Source: Chionis minor
Taxonomy: Eukaryota; Chordata; Aves; Charadriiformes; Chionididae
NCBI GenBank assembly: GCA_013398295.1
Contig: VZSF01005585.1
Span: forward strand, 372,001 to 436,000
Direction of reading: 5' to 3'
DNA length: 64,000 nucleotides
Within the stretch, counting starts at the first letter, position 1. Every line of letters begins with the position of its first letter. A program made the position numbers and the translations under genes. The notes under the pieces are model-generated. The model was given only the letters and a program-made list of their open reading frames with translations, ran no database searches and was not told the origin of the DNA. Of the stretch, positions 61,169-64,000 are shown piece by piece.

Positions 61169-64000
61169 CGGCATCGCTCCTGTTTTCACCAACATGGCCA
61201 TGTTCACGGTCCACCAGAACCAAGGGATCAGCCTGGTTTCATAGCGCAGACCACCACTCTGAAGTCCTCTCCTCTTGGGAGCGGGAAGCACTTGCCGCCA
61301 CGGACAAAGCCCGTAAACACTCTACTCATTGTTCAATAAAATACTTGTCACACATGTTAATCATTATGATCTTCTGCAGTCAGATAGTACCATTCATCTG
61401 ATGAGCTCAGCCTACAAATTTAGCTTGAATCTGGTCTGGCGTCTGCCTTGAAATATGCTTTGATTTGAAAATTATGTTAAAACTCTGCCTGGAATTGTTT
61501 CTGTGTGTGCATGTGGGTCTATATGCCTGCACACATGGACAAAAATTCCTAGTATTTCAGTACTGTTTGAATGAACATTGAGCACCAAAGCCCATCTGCC
61601 AGTATGTGTATTTCCAAACTTGGAAAAAAAAAGAAAGGAAAACATATTTTAATCCTTTTGCTCATAATAGCAGTGATTTCTCTGGAAATTCAAGCAGCTC
61701 TGAAAGGGATGTACTGTTTCCAAAGGCAGCTCTCCTCAACAGGTTTTTGAGTTCTCCATAACTCAATGTCTTAACATTCTGCCACGTCAAATAAGGACAA
61801 AAAAATACATCTTTATCTAGCCAGGGTCCATATGGCAGGTGCTTTCCATTTCCAAGACATTTGGAATTTCAGATGTAAAGTGCTAAAGAAAGGCAAAATA
61901 ATCTTGTTAAATGAGGGGAAGGCAGAAATTAAGTGCACTGTCAGGATGTCTTTATGGATCATGAAGCATACACAGATCTAATATTCAGGACAGAATTCTG
62001 AGTTTAATCTGTCAGCTTTTACCATCAAGGTATGTGCAGCACCCTTTTCTTTGTTCCTGGAATCGTCTGGGTTTCTCCCCAAGTTATATATGTTACAGTT
62101 GGAAATTCTTCATCAGAATAATTTTCTGGAAAAAAACCCAAACTCTGGGCTGCTTTAGTCTTTCTTTATCACGCCCCCATTGCACAGCCACAACAGCCTT
62201 TTCTGAACATCTTTTCATTTAGGCTTTTGCACTGTAATAGTTCCTTTTGTATTTCTTGTACTTACTCATTAAAAAAAAAAAAAAAAAGAAGAAGAAGAAG
62301 AAGAGAGAGATCCAAGGCTAACCAAATGCACATTGGCTAATGGAAAAAGCTACACACTTGAATTTTTTCAGTCCTGGGTGCATGTGATGTGAAGTCTTGT
62401 GAAGCAGCAGAAGTCTCTCATAAATGGTCCTAGACCTGCCTTCAGTGGCCATTTCAAGCAACCAATATTTGGTTTCCTTTTTAAGTAAAACATGCTGTTA
62501 TTCAGCTTGAACTACCTGGGGTCTAGAATTCTGAAAAAGCTAATAAAAATAGTTTTCTACACAGTTCTATTTTTGTATCAAATCCAAAGCACTGCAAGCC
62601 AGAACTGTTACTTCAAATGAACATTTTTCTGTGTCATTGAGACACAGGTGCATTGTAACAAGCATAAGAAATCCAAAGGGCCAGCGAATCAAATAAATCA
62701 CCAGAAATCCTGATAGAGAGGGAGAGACAAAGAGACAGACCTAGAAAATTAAACTGCTACACCGCTCTTGAAGAATTGCAATTTACAGCGATAAAAAATG
62801 TCCTTGCAAATAACATCATCGAAAACTTCCAAGAGCTGAAATGTCAAATACTAATGCAATTCTGCTAAATATCCCCCATATAAATCCCATTTCAGTGACG
62901 TTAACGAGTCAGAAGGCAGAGAATTACCATTCAGAGAGCTGAGCAGGGGAGGGGAGGAATGGAGATATGCCTGAAGAGAGGAGGATCCCGCTACAGGCTG
63001 GAATTAACAGCCCATTACACTCTACAGCCCGGTGAATTCACACATGGAAGTGAGTCAGCACAATAGCTGTTCATACTCCTATTTCTTTCCAAGAGACGTA
63101 ACAAGCCTTCTCTTTATCATGAATCTGTCAGGTTTAATGGAAGGCCTAGCCTGATTTTGAGTTAATTTGCTTGGAGCAAAGAAGTCTTAAGTGCCATAAA
63201 CACCTCAAATATCAAAGGGATCTAAGTGATGCTTGTGTAATACAAGGGGCGGTTACACAGGCAGCCAAAGGCTTTTACCTCAATCTATGTATGGTTTTTT
63301 GAGGTTTTTTTAATACTTCATTGCTGATTTGCAATCTGAACAGGTACCGGGGGCCAAAGGGCTGCAGGGGCACCCAAGTGCAATCCCACTGCTCTCCACC
63401 GGCACTGCAGGAGAGGAAAAGGCAACCCAGCCACGTAAGCTACCGGGCTACATCCCACAGTGCCCACTTCGTGAGATGGGGATGGAGCGGAGGCACGGGA
63501 GCCACCTGCCTCTTGCTTGGTTTCTCAGCTGCAGGCCAGCAGAGAAAGGGTCCCCATCAGGTCTTTATTGCAAGGGGCCAGATCTGCATGGGAGTATCTG
63601 CAGCCGTGGCCTTTGGGGCATCGTGTGACAACCCGGACCCTGCGAAGTCTGTGTCTTGCAAACCAGGCAGGTTCCTGCCTTCATGGAGGCCACTGGTCCA
63701 TGTCTGGGTACAGATACAACATTTGGTAGTGATTGCAGTATTTTTGAGGCCCTAATTACAGGGTTGGTGGGAGGTCATTGAGCAAATGCCATTTCTGGTG
63801 GTGCCAGATGATGTGCTAGTGGACCCATTTCTGATACCTTCAGTCAGTCACTTTGGCATTTCTCCCCTTGATGCTCCTTAACGCAGAGCAGCCTGCAAGG
63901 TGCCGTAGTCCTCCTTCACATCCCTTCTTACCCTGACATCCTGTCTGCTGCGGGGCGTCTGTGTGGCCGCGGGTGCTGGGCACCCATCTCTGCCCAGCCT
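61169..64000. other. Non-coding 3' part of window
   Basis: No gene was recognised. A17 at 62271-62287 passes into GAA/GA repeats to 62310. The GC content rises from about 63.3 kb, where overlapping plus-strand frames (up to 144 codons at 63321-63755) have no recognisable domain. The final 60 bases are GC-rich with a few CpG, so a gene or island could begin beyond the window. Confidence 0.5.
62271..62310. repeat. Poly-A / GAA microsatellite
   Basis: Seventeen A are followed by GAA units and then GA units on the plus strand. It is a purine-only simple repeat. Confidence 0.85.

Noticed and set aside
63321..63755. 144-codon plus-strand frame near the right edge
   Set aside because: Two other plus-strand frames overlap it, composition follows GC content, and no domain was recognised.
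1..64000. Prokaryotic-type features (CRISPR arrays, operons, riboswitches, attachment sites)
   Set aside because: CR1 LINEs, avian LTRs and lack of coding density show this is vertebrate nuclear DNA; no regularly spaced repeats or compact gene clusters were seen.

Overview
The window looks like a piece of a bird nuclear genome. The best evidence is two truncated CR1 LINEs, one on each strand, that end in the CR1-type 3' tail with 8-bp ATTCTATG-like units. There are also two LTRs of the avian TGTCCTGGTTT...ACCACAACA type. Everything else is intron-like or intergenic vertebrate DNA: AT-rich unique sequence, poly-A/T and poly-G tracts, short CpG-rich islets, no operons and no compact coding. The species and the chromosomal locus cannot be told from the sequence.

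Layout. 1-12.05 kb is unique sequence with simple repeats and no convincing gene. 12.05-13.69 kb is a nested transposon. A 740-bp solo LTR (minus strand, 5-bp AATAT duplication) sits at the 5' edge of a plus-strand CR1 fragment whose reverse-transcriptase remnant has lost its catalytic motif. A second, 3'-incomplete LTR of the same family and orientation lies at 16.25-16.86 kb. 16.9-50.3 kb is a long non-coding stretch with one small CpG cluster (33.35-33.45 kb) and several short perfect inverted repeats. 50.33-50.91 kb reads like a regulatory block: an octamer motif, homeodomain-type cores and two 9-bp inverted repeats, one made of two facing nuclear-receptor half-sites. 53.95-54.8 kb is a very GC-rich domain: degenerate C-rich tandem repeats, a G-quadruplex-type tract, and a CpG island broken by a 68-base run of N. 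This is the best candidate for a gene promoter. About 2.3 kb downstream, 57.07-57.37 kb holds the most protein-like open frame outside the transposons, a possible terminal exon of unknown identity. 60.34-61.17 kb is the second CR1 (minus strand). The last 2.8 kb is unremarkable.

No complete protein-coding gene, tRNA, rRNA or known microRNA was recognised. Most open frames over 100 codons are judged to be chance, because they overlap equally long frames on other frames or strands or lie in low-complexity DNA. No prokaryotic-style system is present. The observations most worth following are the gap-interrupted CpG island with its downstream candidate exon, the 50.3-50.9 kb block, and the nested LTR/CR1 insertion.
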